A stretch of DNA of 64,000 nt, taken from assembly GCA_021732995.1 (NCBI GenBank), contig JAKFWA010000046.1:1-64000 (forward strand), in the 5' to 3' direction. The stretch is from Planctomycetaceae bacterium. Its GTDB lineage: Bacteria; Planctomycetota; Planctomycetia; Planctomycetales; Planctomycetaceae. Shown here piece by piece: positions 43,396 to 54,761 of the stretch (positions within the stretch are counted from its first letter, which is position 1; the number at the start of each line of letters is the position of its first letter). Under the pieces are notes generated by a model. That model was not told the DNA's origin. It worked only from the letters and a program-made list of their open reading frames with translations, and ran no database searches. Made by a program: the position numbers and the translations under genes.

Positions 43396-45960
43396 TCACG
43401 GTAGATGCCGGAATTCGCTGCTGGTCAGGATGGCTTGGCAGAGAGATGTCCAGCGGGCGAGTTGCTCAGCGGCGGGGTCGGCGGGTTTGCTGGCTGTGGT
43501 CGGGAGTTGTTCGGCGGGTAGAGTCAGGAAGTCTTTGAGGCGTGCCTGTTCGTCGGCGGTGATGAGGCGGCTGAAGGCGAGGGCGAACAGGTGAAGCAGC
43601 CGCTCATCGTCCTGGTCGCTCGCGGCCATGATGCGGCGTGCGAGTGCCTGCGACACATCGATCACCCACGGGCTGTTCATCAGGTACAGCGATTGAGCGG
43701 GCACGGTGCTTTCGTCGCGTTGAGCCACCGGGCGGCTCGGGTCAGCGAAGTCGAACAGCTTCAATGCTTCGGGCAGCACGCCGCGCACGATCGGCAGGTA
43801 GACGCTGCGGTAACGATGTTCGGCGGTCTCGGGTTTGAAGAAGGGATCAAAGCCGAACAACTCCTCGCGTTGGAACGAGTTGAACTCGCTGAGCTTCGTG
43901 CCGGGATACGGCTTCGGCTCCAGCAGGCCGCTGACCGACAAGGCTGAATCACGCAACGCTTCCGCGTCCAGGCGTCGCGGGCGGCGGCGAGCCAGCAGGA
44001 CGTTGTCGGGGTCGACTTCACGCACCCGCTTCGCGGCGGTCGATGAGCCGCTTGATGACAGTTGATAACTGCGACTCAACACACAGCGGCGGATCAATCG
44101 CTTCAATGACCAGCCGTCAGCGACAAACTCGGCGGCCAGATGATCCAGCAATTCCGGATGCGAAGGCTTCGCGCCGTTGATACCAAAATCATCCGGAGTA
44201 GCAACCAGTCCGCGTGCAAAGAGTTGCTGCCAGATTCGATTCACGAACACGCGCGGCGGCAGCGGGTTGCTGGAACTCGTCAGCCATTCGACCAGTTGCA
44301 GACGGCCGCTCTGCTGCGGTTCGATCGGCGGCAGGCCGGATACCTGAATAATCTGCAGCAGGCCGCGCGGCACGGTATCACCGAGGTTAGTGGTCTCGCC
44401 GCGAATATGAATGCGGCAGTCTTCCGCAGCGGGCCGTTCGCGAGCGGACATTGCCCACGCGGGCTGCGGCGGTATCTGAGCAACTGCGTCGGCGAGTTCC
44501 TGATCAATACCCTTCAGCTTTTCATCCCACTCCTTCACGGTCGCTTCGTTCTTCGCGATGTCCTCTTCCATCGCGGCGACATCCGCACCGGACTTCTTGA
44601 TACGGTTTTTAAGATCGTCCACGTTGCGGACGAAGCGATACCGCGTTGACCGGCCATCGTTGCGCTTCTGAGTCAGCTCTTTCACCTTCTGCAGGTGTTC
44701 ACGCGCGGCGGGTGCGAGACGTTCCGCATCGGCCCCGATCGCGCTGAGGTCCGAATCATGCTGTCCCTTGATACCTTTCGGGCCGTGACCGTACAGCGGC
44801 TGAGTGCTGCGGAAGATGCCCGCCAGCGCGTAGTAGTCGCGCGTCGGAATGGGGTCGAACTTGTGGTCGTGGCAGCGAGCACAACTCACGGACAGACCCA
44901 GGAACACGCGACCGATGACATCGATCTGCTCGTCGATGCCATCCATGCGAAAGACTTCGACCTTCTGTTCGTCGAGCGTTCTTTGGCCCAGCGCTAGAAA
45001 GCCCGTTGCCACGATCTGCTGATCGCGCTGCTCTGGCGAAGCCGACGGCAGCAGGTCACCGGCAATGTTCTCTTTGATGAACTGATTGATCGGCTTGTCG
45101 ACGTTGAAGGCGTCGATCACGTAATCGCGATAGCGCCACGCATGAAACCACAGCATGTTGCGCGTACCGCCGGACGATTCCGACCAGCGTGCGACGTCCA
45201 GCCAGTGCCGCCCCCAACGCTCACCAAAGTGCGGCGAGGCCAGCAGCCGATCGACCTCGGTTTCAATCGCGGCGCGACGATCTGTCTTCATCGCTTGCGT
45301 GAAGCGTTCCACATCTTGCGGCAACGGCGGCAGACCGATCAGGTCGAAGTGCAGACGTCGCAGCAGCATCACGGCGTCGGCGTCTTCCACCGGGGCCAGT
45401 TGCTGAGCTTCCAGCTTCGCCAGCACGAACTGATCGATCGCATTGAGCGGCCAGTCCGCCTGCTTCACGATCGGCGGCGTGCCATTCTTCAGTGGTTGAA
45501 ACGACCAGAACTGACGCGCGGCAGCGATGTCGATCATCGGACGCACGACCACCGGCTTACCGTCACGCGGGTCGGCCGCACCGGACGCGATCCACTCTTC
45601 AAAATCTTTAATGACCGCTTCCGGCAGTTTTTGGTCGGGCGGCATTTCGAGGTCTTCATGCCGCAATGCCTTGATCAGCAACCCGGCTTTCTTCTCGCCC
45701 GGTACGAACGATGGACCGGACTCACCGCCTGCGCGGAAGCCATCGCGGTTGTCGAGCTGCAGGCCGGCCTTGAGCTTACCCTGCTTCGCGGCTTCGGCCG
45801 AATGACATTGGTAACAGTGCTGCACCAGTACCGGGCGAATCTTCTTTTCAAAGAAGTCCAGTTGAGCCGCCGTTGGCGCATCCGCCGCCAGGATCATCTG
45901 GTTGAGGTTCAGAAGTCCCGCCAGAAGCAGCAGCAACAGCAACAGACCACGACATGGCAT
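43396..45960 (-). CDS. DUF1549/DUF1553 protein with planctomycete cytochrome c domain
   Basis: An 854-residue exported protein. The start at 45960 gives a signal peptide (LLLLLLLLAGLLNLNQM); a longer frame to 46014 is not needed. Heme motif CYQCH is at about residues 49-53. DUF1549: NAIDQFVLAKLEAQQL near 167 and RHWLDVARWSESSG near 235, CARCHDHKFDPIPTRDYYAL near 342 (a second CxxCH). DUF1553 near the C-terminus: VEWLTSSSNPLPPRVFV, RIWQQLFARGLVAT, SHPELLDHLAAEF and AQSLYLMNS. The function is unknown, as for others of this family. Its neighbour at 46073 is a related gene lacking the same N-terminal domain layout. Confidence 0.95.
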   Translation of the reverse strand: MPCRGLLLLLLLLAGLLNLNQMILAADAPTAAQLDFFEKKIRPVLVQHCYQCHSAEAAKQGKLKAGLQLDNRDGFRAGGESGPSFVPGEKKAGLLIKALRHEDLEMPPDQKLPEAVIKDFEEWIASGAADPRDGKPVVVRPMIDIAAARQFWSFQPLKNGTPPIVKQADWPLNAIDQFVLAKLEAQQLAPVEDADAVMLLRRLHFDLIGLPPLPQDVERFTQAMKTDRRAAIETEVDRLLASPHFGERWGRHWLDVARWSESSGGTRNMLWFHAWRYRDYVIDAFNVDKPINQFIKENIAGDLLPSASPEQRDQQIVATGFLALGQRTLDEQKVEVFRMDGIDEQIDVIGRVFLGLSVSCARCHDHKFDPIPTRDYYALAGIFRSTQPLYGHGPKGIKGQHDSDLSAIGADAERLAPAAREHLQKVKELTQKRNDGRSTRYRFVRNVDDLKNRIKKSGADVAAMEEDIAKNEATVKEWDEKLKGIDQELADAVAQIPPQPAWAMSARERPAAEDCRIHIRGETTNLGDTVPRGLLQIIQVSGLPPIEPQQSGRLQLVEWLTSSSNPLPPRVFVNRIWQQLFARGLVATPDDFGINGAKPSHPELLDHLAAEFVADGWSLKRLIRRCVLSRSYQLSSSGSSTAAKRVREVDPDNVLLARRRPRRLDAEALRDSALSVSGLLEPKPYPGTKLSEFNSFQREELFGFDPFFKPETAEHRYRSVYLPIVRGVLPEALKLFDFADPSRPVAQRDESTVPAQSLYLMNSPWVIDVSQALARRIMAASDQDDERLLHLFALAFSRLITADEQARLKDFLTLPAEQLPTTASKPADPAAEQLARWTSLCQAILTSSEFRHLP

Positions 45961-46072
45961 GAATCGGCCCGAGTTCAACGGCTTAAGTTCATCTTCTGGT
46001 TGTCGAGCGGGCAATCTTGCCCTCGTCGGACCCGATTGCTCGGCCTACAGCTATTTGAGTTCGTATGCCTCG

Positions 46073-48568
46073 TTAGTGATTGAACAGGAACTCGCGAGTG
46101 CTGATCAGGCTCCAGAGGACGTCCTCCAGCACCTGTCGCTTTTGCTCGGCATCGGCACTGGCGGCTTCGTTGAGAGCCGCGACGAGTTTTTCTTTTTCAG
46201 CCGCAGTCGGCTGACGAGCGAAACAGGTCAGGAATGCGTCGTCGATGATTTCAGCGGCGGGCTTGTCGGCTGTCAGCCACTTTGCGATGCGATTGTCCGC
46301 AGCCTTCAGCTTCTGATTGACGGTGTCGCCATTCGCGATGTGCAGCACCTGCACCATGCTCGGTTCTTCCGAACGCTCGCACTCGCAGGTGATCTGCCGG
46401 TTGTTGCGGCCGAACGTCTTCAGGAAGTACGAGTCCACCGCTGAGTCGTGCAACTGGATCGCTCGCGTGCCCTTCTTGTAGGCGTCGGTCTTTTCCTTAT
46501 CGCCGCCCGGAAACGCGATCGACTCAAACGGCGTCGGGACGTCCGTCACGGAACTGATGGCGTCCAGCAGCACTTCGGCCATCATGCGTTTGGTGTAGTA
46601 GCGCGAATAGAACCGCTTGTCCTCGCGGTTCTCAGGCAGCGGCACGCTCGACCTCTGATAGGTATGCGACTGCAGAATCGTCCGCATCAGGGCCTTCAGG
46701 TCGTACTTGTTATCGACAAGATGCTTCGCTGCCGCGTTCAACAACTCTTCGTTGCTGGCGGGATTAGAAACGCGCATGTCATCGACGCTTTCCACCAGAC
46801 CGGCGCCGAAGAATACCGCCCACACGCGATTCGTGATCGAGCGCGAGAAGTAAGTGTTGTCCGGCGACGTCAGCCACTTCGCGAGCGAGATGCGGCGGTC
46901 CTCGGCAGACTCGATGTCCATCGGAGTGCCATCTAGCGGCGTGGGCGGTTGCGGCTTGCCGGTCAGCGGTTGAATCAGGTCTCCGGTCGGTGCGACGTAC
47001 AGCGTGCGGTTGCCATCGCCGCCTCGGAAGTCGCCGCCCCAGCCTTTCGCCCGCACGCGTGAGAAGTGATTGGCGAAGGCGTAGTATTGTGAGTTGGTCC
47101 ACTTTTCGAGCGGGTGGTTGTGGCACTTGGCACACCCGATCGCCAGTCCGAGGAATGCCTGACTGACGTTCTCCGCCATCTCTTCAGGATCCTGGTGCAG
47201 GGCGTAGAAGTTCGTGGCGCCGTTATCGAACGAGCTACCACTGGCGACGACGATCTGACGAGCAAACTCGTCCCACGGGACGTTCGCCGCGACCTGCTTG
47301 TAGACCCAGTCGTAATACGCGTGCACGGCCTTCGGCCTCAGCTTCTGGCCGTTGATGAGCAGCATGTCAGACCAGCGGAAGGTCCAGTAGTCGACGAACT
47401 CAGGCCGTGCGAGCAGCGTTTCAATCACGCGGTCGCGTTTGTCGGCGGATGTGTCGGCGAGAAACACTCGGGTTTCTTCGAGTGTCGGCAGAGTTCCGAT
47501 GGTATCGATATACGCGCGGCGAATGAACTCGCTGTCGCTCGCTGCCGGTGATGGCTTCAGTCGCAACGACTTCAGTTTCGCGAGCACCAGTTCATCGATG
47601 AAGTTGCGACGAGGCTCCTGTTCGAAGATGGCATCGTCTACCTTGTTGGCGAACGGACTGGTGATGCGCGAAATCACGATCTTGCTCGCGTACCACGCGG
47701 TGATGGCACCTTCGCCGGGACCGATGATTGAGACGCGGCCGTCGTTATCGACCTTGGCTACGGTTTCATCGGCTGACGTGAACTTCACCCAGCGCGTCAC
47801 ATCTTCGACACGCCCGTTGTTGAAGTGAGCCCGCACCAGGAGGTCTTGCGACTGAGCGCTTCCGAGCTGCACGGCTTCCGGCAGAATCTCCAAGCGTTCC
47901 ACTTGAGCATCTGAGTCACTCGGCGGCTGGGCACCCGCTGCAATCCATTCTGCAATCACGCGGTAGTCGAGCGAATCTGTGTCGAACCGCAGGCCACCTT
48001 TATGAGGCAATGCCCCGGTGGGCTTGGTGAGCAACAGACTCTGGCCGGGATCAGCCAGTTCGATGCGACGTCCGCGTTGCTGCTTCACAATGTTGTTGTA
48101 GTCCGTCGCCGGGTCGTAGCCGCGCAGGCTTAACCGGAAACCGCCTTTGCCGGCCAGAGCACCGTGACAAGCACCTGAGTTACAGCCGGACTTGGCGAGG
48201 ATCGACTCGACGTGATTGCGGAAGCTCCACTGATGCGGTTGCTCGATGCCCGCAACGGAGACTGTGGCTTGAGCGGACTCGCTGCCCGCTTTGAAGGTGA
48301 TGGTCGTGGTGCCGTTTCCCTTGGGAATCACGATACCTTTTTCCACGACGGCCACGGCTGGATTGCTGGAAGCCCACTCTCCGTCGGCCTGACCAACAGC
48401 CCGGGCACCTGCGAATCGTTCTGCCAGCAGTCGCTGACGGTTCTCGACGCCCGAGAGCTTAAGTTCCAACGGCAACAGCTTCACCGCTGAATCTGCAGCG
48501 GACGCCGTGCTGGTCAGTAGACTCAGCAGACTCGCGCCCGCGAAAGCGGCCAACTTGTGATTCCACAT
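46073..48568 (-). CDS. DUF1549/DUF1553 protein with an N-terminal Ig-like (BIG2) domain
   Basis: An 831-residue exported protein with a signal peptide (residues 1-24, ending ASA). Residues 30-107 look like a bacterial Ig-like group 2 domain (WASSNPAVAVVEKGIVIPKG, TTTITFKAGS). Then a heme-like motif, CNSGACHG near 130, with four residues between cysteines (CX4CH), the DUF1549 domain (FIDELVLAKLKSLRLKPS near 311, CAKCHNHPLEKWTNSQYYA near 485) and DUF1553 (LAKWLTSPDNTYFSRSITN and RVWAVFFGAGLVES near 587, then EELLNAAAKHLVD). The paired gene downstream at 43396 has the usual CxxCH. The pair probably forms one functional unit with the WD40 protein. Confidence 0.94.
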   Translation of the reverse strand: MWNHKLAAFAGASLLSLLTSTASAADSAVKLLPLELKLSGVENRQRLLAERFAGARAVGQADGEWASSNPAVAVVEKGIVIPKGNGTTTITFKAGSESAQATVSVAGIEQPHQWSFRNHVESILAKSGCNSGACHGALAGKGGFRLSLRGYDPATDYNNIVKQQRGRRIELADPGQSLLLTKPTGALPHKGGLRFDTDSLDYRVIAEWIAAGAQPPSDSDAQVERLEILPEAVQLGSAQSQDLLVRAHFNNGRVEDVTRWVKFTSADETVAKVDNDGRVSIIGPGEGAITAWYASKIVISRITSPFANKVDDAIFEQEPRRNFIDELVLAKLKSLRLKPSPAASDSEFIRRAYIDTIGTLPTLEETRVFLADTSADKRDRVIETLLARPEFVDYWTFRWSDMLLINGQKLRPKAVHAYYDWVYKQVAANVPWDEFARQIVVASGSSFDNGATNFYALHQDPEEMAENVSQAFLGLAIGCAKCHNHPLEKWTNSQYYAFANHFSRVRAKGWGGDFRGGDGNRTLYVAPTGDLIQPLTGKPQPPTPLDGTPMDIESAEDRRISLAKWLTSPDNTYFSRSITNRVWAVFFGAGLVESVDDMRVSNPASNEELLNAAAKHLVDNKYDLKALMRTILQSHTYQRSSVPLPENREDKRFYSRYYTKRMMAEVLLDAISSVTDVPTPFESIAFPGGDKEKTDAYKKGTRAIQLHDSAVDSYFLKTFGRNNRQITCECERSEEPSMVQVLHIANGDTVNQKLKAADNRIAKWLTADKPAAEIIDDAFLTCFARQPTAAEKEKLVAALNEAASADAEQKRQVLEDVLWSLISTREFLFNH

Positions 48569-48672
48569 AGACTCGATCTCTCAAAGCGTGGGCGGTGGAT
48601 CGGTATCAGTTTTTTTAAACGGCTTGTTGAACGGCACTCATCACGCGAACCCGCTGATGTTCTTGGCTGGCG

Positions 48673-49317
48673 CTAGGCGGATGCAACCGATGTCGAAGCC
48701 CGCTCGAGTACGTAAAACAAACTTTCGGCCCGCACGTTGGCGGCCCAGGCATGCTCGCGAGCCTGACCATCAATGATGGGGATCTCACGCGCGATGCGTA
48801 CGTCGAGCTTCTGCGTGAGGTCTCGGAAGTCGTGCATCGACATGAAGTGCAGGTTCGGTGTGTTGTACCACTCATACGGCAGTGACTGTGTCACCGGCGC
48901 CCGACCATGCAGCAGGATCTGCTGTCGAATTCTCCAGTGTCCGAAGTTTGGAACCACGACCAAAGCGCGACGTGCGATGCGCAGCATCTCGGCCAGCACC
49001 AGTTTGGGATGCCGGACCTGCTGCAAGGTCTGGCTGAGCACTGCGTAGTCGAACGAGTTGTCCGGAATGCCGACCACGCCATCGTCCAGGTTGGCTCGCA
49101 AAACGGGCACGCCGCGCGTGATCGTGCCGACGATGGCGGTGATATCGAGTTCCACGCCTTGCACCGAGCAGGCGTGCTGATCGCGCAGCAGGCACAGCAG
49201 GCGTCCATCGCCGCAGCCGAGGTCCACCACGCTGCTGCCACGTTCGATGTGCCGCATGATGAGCTCATCCAGCACGGCGGCGGAGGGATCCGGAAGGAAG
49301 ATCTGCTTCTTACCCAT
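48673..49317 (-). CDS. metW: MetW-type methyltransferase-like protein
   Basis: A 214-residue protein of the MetW family (methyltransferase fold). The SAM-binding region is VVDLGCGDGRLLCLL near residues 30-44; ANLDDGVVGIPDNSFDYAVLSQ with TLQQVRHPKLVLAEMLR and VVPNFGHWRIRQQILLHGR follow, and YEWYNTPNLHFMSMHDFRDL is the MetW-specific segment. MetW acts with MetX (homoserine acetyl- or succinyltransferase) in methionine biosynthesis, but no metX is adjacent in this window. ATG at 49317. It lies 105 bases upstream of nothing on its strand and is divergent from the ABC exporter. Confidence 0.93.
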   Translation of the reverse strand: MGKKQIFLPDPSAAVLDELIMRHIERGSSVVDLGCGDGRLLCLLRDQHACSVQGVELDITAIVGTITRGVPVLRANLDDGVVGIPDNSFDYAVLSQTLQQVRHPKLVLAEMLRIARRALVVVPNFGHWRIRQQILLHGRAPVTQSLPYEWYNTPNLHFMSMHDFRDLTQKLDVRIAREIPIIDGQAREHAWAANVRAESLFYVLERASTSVASA

Positions 49318-49582
49318 AGTCTGTTGCGCTGGAAGATTCTGGACGTGGCTTGAGCTTTGAATGCTCTGGAAACGGAAAAGATAGCCCGTCCGTTGTTAAG
49401 GCTCCATGCGGTCGAGCGGTTTTCGGGCGTTATGCCTGAAGCTGGATGGGTTGCCGAGTGCCGGAACCGTTTCGCAGGATCGAGAAATCTCGGGGACAGG
49501 GTGAATCCAATATGAGCCGGCGCTGTCGTTGTACTGTTTCGACCCGTCGCGGACCGATCGATTTGAGTTAGACTTTGTGCCT

Positions 49583-50301
<719 letters not shown>

Positions 50302-50308
<7 letters not shown>

Positions 50309-52683
50309 GAGTCCTCGATCGCAAGCTGCTGCGCGAACTGCGGCATCAGAAGGGGCTGCTTCTTGCCATCACAACGTTGGTGGCTGTGGGTGTGATGTGC
50401 TTCGTTTACATGCGATCTGCGCATCGAAACCTGAAGAACGCTCAATCGAACTACAATACCCAGTGCCGGATGGCCGACTTCTGGATCGACCTCAAGAAGG
50501 CGCCCATCGCGGAGTTGCAAGATCTCGCCGAACTGCGCGGGATCACCGAGCTGCGGCCAAGAATTCAGTTCCTCTGCACGGTCGATCTGCCGGACGCCAA
50601 AGAGCCGATCAACGGGCTGGTGCTGTCGATGCCCGACCGCCGCACGCCAGTCATCAATGATGTGATCCTGAAACGAGGCGACTACTTCACCGACCAGCGC
50701 CGCGACGAGGTGCTCGTGAATAACGCATTCGCGAAGAAGCACGGCATCAAGCCCGGCGACATTATTCACTTGATCCTTAACAACCGGCGGCAGGAGTTGC
50801 ACGTTGTTGGCACGGCGATCAGCAGTGAGTTCACCTATCTGGTTGGTCCGGGGGCGATTTCTCCGGACCCGGAACACTTCGGGGTGTTCTATCTCAAGCA
50901 GACCTATGCCGAGGAGGTTTTTGATTTCGACGGAGCGGCGAATCAACTGGTTGGCTTGCTGGCTCCCGAACTGCGTGAGCACCCTGATGCGATCCTGCGA
51001 GCGGCCGAGGCCAGGCTGAAAACTTACGGTGTGTTCTCGGTCACACCGTTGAAAGATCAGCAGTCGCACCGCTTCCTGTCGGATGAGATTCGCGGCATCG
51101 GAACTTTTGCCGGCATGATGCCGATTGTGTTTCTGGCGGTCGCGGCCCTGGTGCTCAATGTCTTGCTGCTGCGGTTGATCGATCAGCAGCGCGTCGTCAT
51201 CGGCACGCTGAAGGGACTCGGCTATTCAAACGCCGAACTGTTTCTGCACTTCACCAAATTCAGCAGCGTAATCGGGTTGGCTGGCGGACTGGTTGGCTGG
51301 GCGATGGGTTACCAGATGAGCGCGTGGGTGACCCAGATCTATCAGACGATGTTTGAGTTCCCCGAACTCAAGAACAACGTCTATCCCGAGTTGTACCTCA
51401 TCGGCATGGCTATCAGCCTGACGTGTTCCGTGGCTGGCTCGTTCCGCGGGGCACGGGCGGCATTGAGCTTGCAACCTGCCGAGGCGATGCGATCAAAGCC
51501 GCCGGCCGAAGGTGGTCGAGTCTGGATCGAACGCATCCCAATGTTGTGGTCGCGTCTGAGTTCCGGCTGGCGCATGGTGCTGCGCAACATGATCCGGCAC
51601 AAAGCCCGCACGATCGTGGGCGTCTTTGCCGCGTCGATGGGCGCTGCCATTCTGTCCTGCGGTTTCATTCTGCAGACATCGATGGGGTACCTGATTAGTT
51701 TTCAGTTCTCGAAGATCGATCGCAGCGATGTGGATCTGACGTTCAAGGATGAGCGTGGAGTCGATGCCCTATTCGATGCCCGCCGCTTGCCGGCGGTAGA
51801 TCATGCTGAACCGATCCTCGATGTAGCCTGCGAGTTCTTCAACGGCCCTTACCGTCGCAAGGGCGTAATTCGCGGACTGATGCCGGACGCTCGGCTGACG
51901 ACTCCGCGCGATATCCATGAAGACCGCATTCTGCCCCCGGAATCCGGGGTGGTCATTCCGCGCAAGCTAGCCGAACTGATGCATCTGCAACCGGGAGACA
52001 TGCTGGAGTTTGAGCCCATCAAGGGTGTTCGCAAACACTGCCGCGTGCCCATCATCCGCCTGGCGGACAGCTATATGGGACTGATGGTCTATGCGAACAT
52101 CGATTACCTGCGCGGGCTGATCGGCGAAGAGCAGGCCGTCAGCGGCGTGCAGTTGGAAGTCGACGAACGCCCCGAGGCGATGCGCGAACTCACGCGCACA
52201 GTGAAGCGACTGCCCGCCGTGCAGACCTACGTCTCGCGCAAGTCGATGATCCACAATCTCAACTCCACACTGGTTGAGATGCAGAATGTTTTCATCGGGA
52301 TCATGGTCATTTTCGCGGGCGTGATCTTCTTTGCGAGTCTGCTGAACATGTCTCTGATCGGACTTGCGGAGCGTCGTCGCGAAGTCGCTACGTTCCTTGT
52401 GCAGGGCTACTCCGAATGGCAGGTCGGAGGTTTCTTCTTCCGCGAAACGATGGTGACCGCCATCGTCGGCACTCTGCTGGGGTTTCCCCTCGGTTATTTG
52501 CTCGTCTTCTGGCTGACCAAGAACTACGACACCGAGATGTTCCGGTTTCCGTTGCGGACTCCGCCCGTCGTCTGGGTCAAGACCTTCATGTGGGGCCTGG
52601 GGTTCGCCTTCGCGGCGCATGTCTTCGTCCAGCGCGAGATCAGTCGCATGGACTGGCGCGATGCACTCAGCGTTAAGGAATAG
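50302..52683 (+). CDS. ABC transporter permease (FtsX-like, MacB type)
   Basis: A 793-residue permease with an N-terminal transmembrane segment (LLLAITTLVAVGVMCFVYM near residue 14), a large extracytoplasmic domain (about 35-245), three helices (about 265-380), a second extracytoplasmic domain and a final group of three helices. It carries two FtsX-type domains, so it resembles two fused permease halves. It is longer than MacB and lacks an ATPase domain, which is supplied by the gene just upstream. The exporter's substrate is unknown; similar pairs export lipoproteins, peptides or antibiotics. Confidence 0.93.
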
Positions 52684-52703
52684 CTTCCCTCGATCGAACC
52701 GAA

Positions 52704-54758
52704 TCACCGGCGGCCACGTTGTCCGCGGCGGCCGCGCGGACGTTTAACTTGCGCTTTCGCGGGCTCGGAATCATCGAGCGAGACTTCCTGCCCCATTTGC
52801 TTTTTGAGCTGCATGATGCGGTCGCGCAGTTGAGCGGCTCGTTCGAAGTCCAGTTGCTCGGCGGCGGCCATCATTTCGCTTTCGAGTTCGTTGATGAACT
52901 CCTGCGTGATGTACTTCGTTTCGTCCTGTCCACCGATCTGCTGCACGACTTTTCGTGCGGAGACTTCTTCTTCGATACCGCGTTTGATCGCCTTGCGAAT
53001 CGTTTCCGGAGTGATGCCGTGCGCTTCGTTGTAGGCCATCTGCAACTCGCGACGGCGGCGGGTTTCCTCCATGGCGCGGTGCATCGACTCCGTCACCGTG
53101 TCGGCATAGAGAAGGACCTCGGCGTTCACGTTACGGGCCGAGCGACCAATCGTCTGAATGAGGCTGGTCTCACTGCGCAGGAAGCCTTCTTTGTCGGCAT
53201 CCAAAATGGCGACGAGCGACACCTCGGGCAGATCGAGTCCTTCACGCAGCAGGTTCACGCCAATCACCGCTTCAAACTTGCCTTCGCGTAGTTCACGCAG
53301 GACCTCGACGCGCTCGATGGCGTCCAGTTCTGAGTGCAGCCATTTGCACTTCACGCCTTCTTCGATGAAGTACGTCGTCAGGTCTTCGGCCAGACGTTTG
53401 GTCAAAGTGGTGATCAGCGTACGCTCACCCTTCGCGGATCGCTTGCGGACTTCGGCCATCAGGTGCGGCACCTGGCCGCGCGCCGGGAAGACGTGCACGA
53501 GCGGGTCGACCAGTCCCGTCGGGCGAATGATCTGCTCGACGACTTCGCCGCCGGTTTGTTCGAGTTCCCAATCTGCCGGTGTGGCCGACACGAAGATGGT
53601 CTGCCCGCGTTTGCGATCCCACTCCTCAAACTTGAGCGGCCGGTTATCAAGCGCCATCGGCAAGCGGAAGCCGTGCTCAACGAGCGTTGTCTTGCGCGAG
53701 TTGTCGCCCGCCCACATCGCTCGGACCTGCGGGATGGTCGCGTGCGATTCATCCACCAGCAGCAGGAAGTCTTCCGGGAAGAAGTCGTACAGCGTCGAGG
53801 GCGAACTGCCCGGTTCGCGCCCGGCCAACGCGCGACTGTAGTTCTCAATGCCGGGGCAGAAGCCGGTTTCGCGCATCATCTCGATGTCGTAGCGCGTACG
53901 TGCCAGCAGTCGCTGAGCTTCCAGCAGCTTGCCGTGATCATTGAAGAACTTCAGACGTTCCTGCAGTTCAGCTTCGATAACGCTGCACGCCCGGGCCATG
54001 CGGTCCTGCGGCATGACGAAGTGCTTGGCCGGGTAGATGTAGATGTTGCTGACGCGCCGGATGTCTTCACCGGTTAGCGGATTGATAACCGTGATCTTCT
54101 CGACTTCGTCGCCCCACATCTCGATGCGATACGCAAACTCTTCGTAGGCGGGCCAGACTTCCACGACGTCGCCGCGAGCCCGGAACTTCGCTCGCGAGAG
54201 TTCAATGTCGTAGCGGTCGTACTGGATGTCGATCAGTCGCGAGAGCAGTTTGTCGCGTTCGAACTCTTCGCCCACCACGAGTGGAATCATCATGGCGAGA
54301 TAGTCGGCCGGTGAACCCAAACCGTAGATACAACTGATGCTGGCCACGACGATGACGTCGCGCCGCGTGGCCAGTGCGCTTGTTGCCAGCAGCCGCAGTC
54401 GCTCGATCTCATCGTTGATCGCCGAATCTTTCTCGATGTAGATGTCGCGCTGCGGGATGTAAGCTTCGGGCTGGTAGTAGTCGAAGTAGCTGACGAAGTA
54501 GGCGACCGAGTTATTCGGGAAGAAGTCTTTGAACTCGCCATAGAGTTGCGCCGCCAGCGTCTTGTTGTGCGACAGCACCAGCGTCGGACGATTCAGCCGC
54601 GCGATGACGTTGGCCATCGTGTACGTCTTGCCGGAGCCCGTCACGCCGAGCAGCAGTTGATTGCGCTTGCCTTCTTCAATGCCGCGTGTCAGCGCGTCGA
54701 TGGCCTTCGGCTGATCTCCACCGGGGGCGTACTCACTCACAAGCTCAAAGTTCGACAT
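52704..54758 (-). CDS. uvrB: UvrABC excinuclease subunit B
   Basis: A 684-residue DNA-damage-recognition helicase of nucleotide excision repair. Walker A GVTGSGKT is at residues 38-45, the beta-hairpin sequence AYFVSYFDYYQPEAYIPQRD is near 88, SCIYGLGSP near 142, helicase motifs DESHA near 340 and QTIGRSARNVNAEV near 535, and a C-terminal UVR domain (LDFERAAQLRDRIMQL near 640) for UvrC contact. The last residues form a basic tail (RPRGRRGQRGRR). All expected domains are complete. The start lies 3 bases after the HNH gene, so they are coupled; it converges with the ABC permease, with a gap of only 20 bases. Confidence 0.98.
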   Translation of the reverse strand: MSNFELVSEYAPGGDQPKAIDALTRGIEEGKRNQLLLGVTGSGKTYTMANVIARLNRPTLVLSHNKTLAAQLYGEFKDFFPNNSVAYFVSYFDYYQPEAYIPQRDIYIEKDSAINDEIERLRLLATSALATRRDVIVVASISCIYGLGSPADYLAMMIPLVVGEEFERDKLLSRLIDIQYDRYDIELSRAKFRARGDVVEVWPAYEEFAYRIEMWGDEVEKITVINPLTGEDIRRVSNIYIYPAKHFVMPQDRMARACSVIEAELQERLKFFNDHGKLLEAQRLLARTRYDIEMMRETGFCPGIENYSRALAGREPGSSPSTLYDFFPEDFLLLVDESHATIPQVRAMWAGDNSRKTTLVEHGFRLPMALDNRPLKFEEWDRKRGQTIFVSATPADWELEQTGGEVVEQIIRPTGLVDPLVHVFPARGQVPHLMAEVRKRSAKGERTLITTLTKRLAEDLTTYFIEEGVKCKWLHSELDAIERVEVLRELREGKFEAVIGVNLLREGLDLPEVSLVAILDADKEGFLRSETSLIQTIGRSARNVNAEVLLYADTVTESMHRAMEETRRRRELQMAYNEAHGITPETIRKAIKRGIEEEVSARKVVQQIGGQDETKYITQEFINELESEMMAAAEQLDFERAAQLRDRIMQLKKQMGQEVSLDDSEPAKAQVKRPRGRRGQRGRR

Positions 54759-54761
54759 AGG

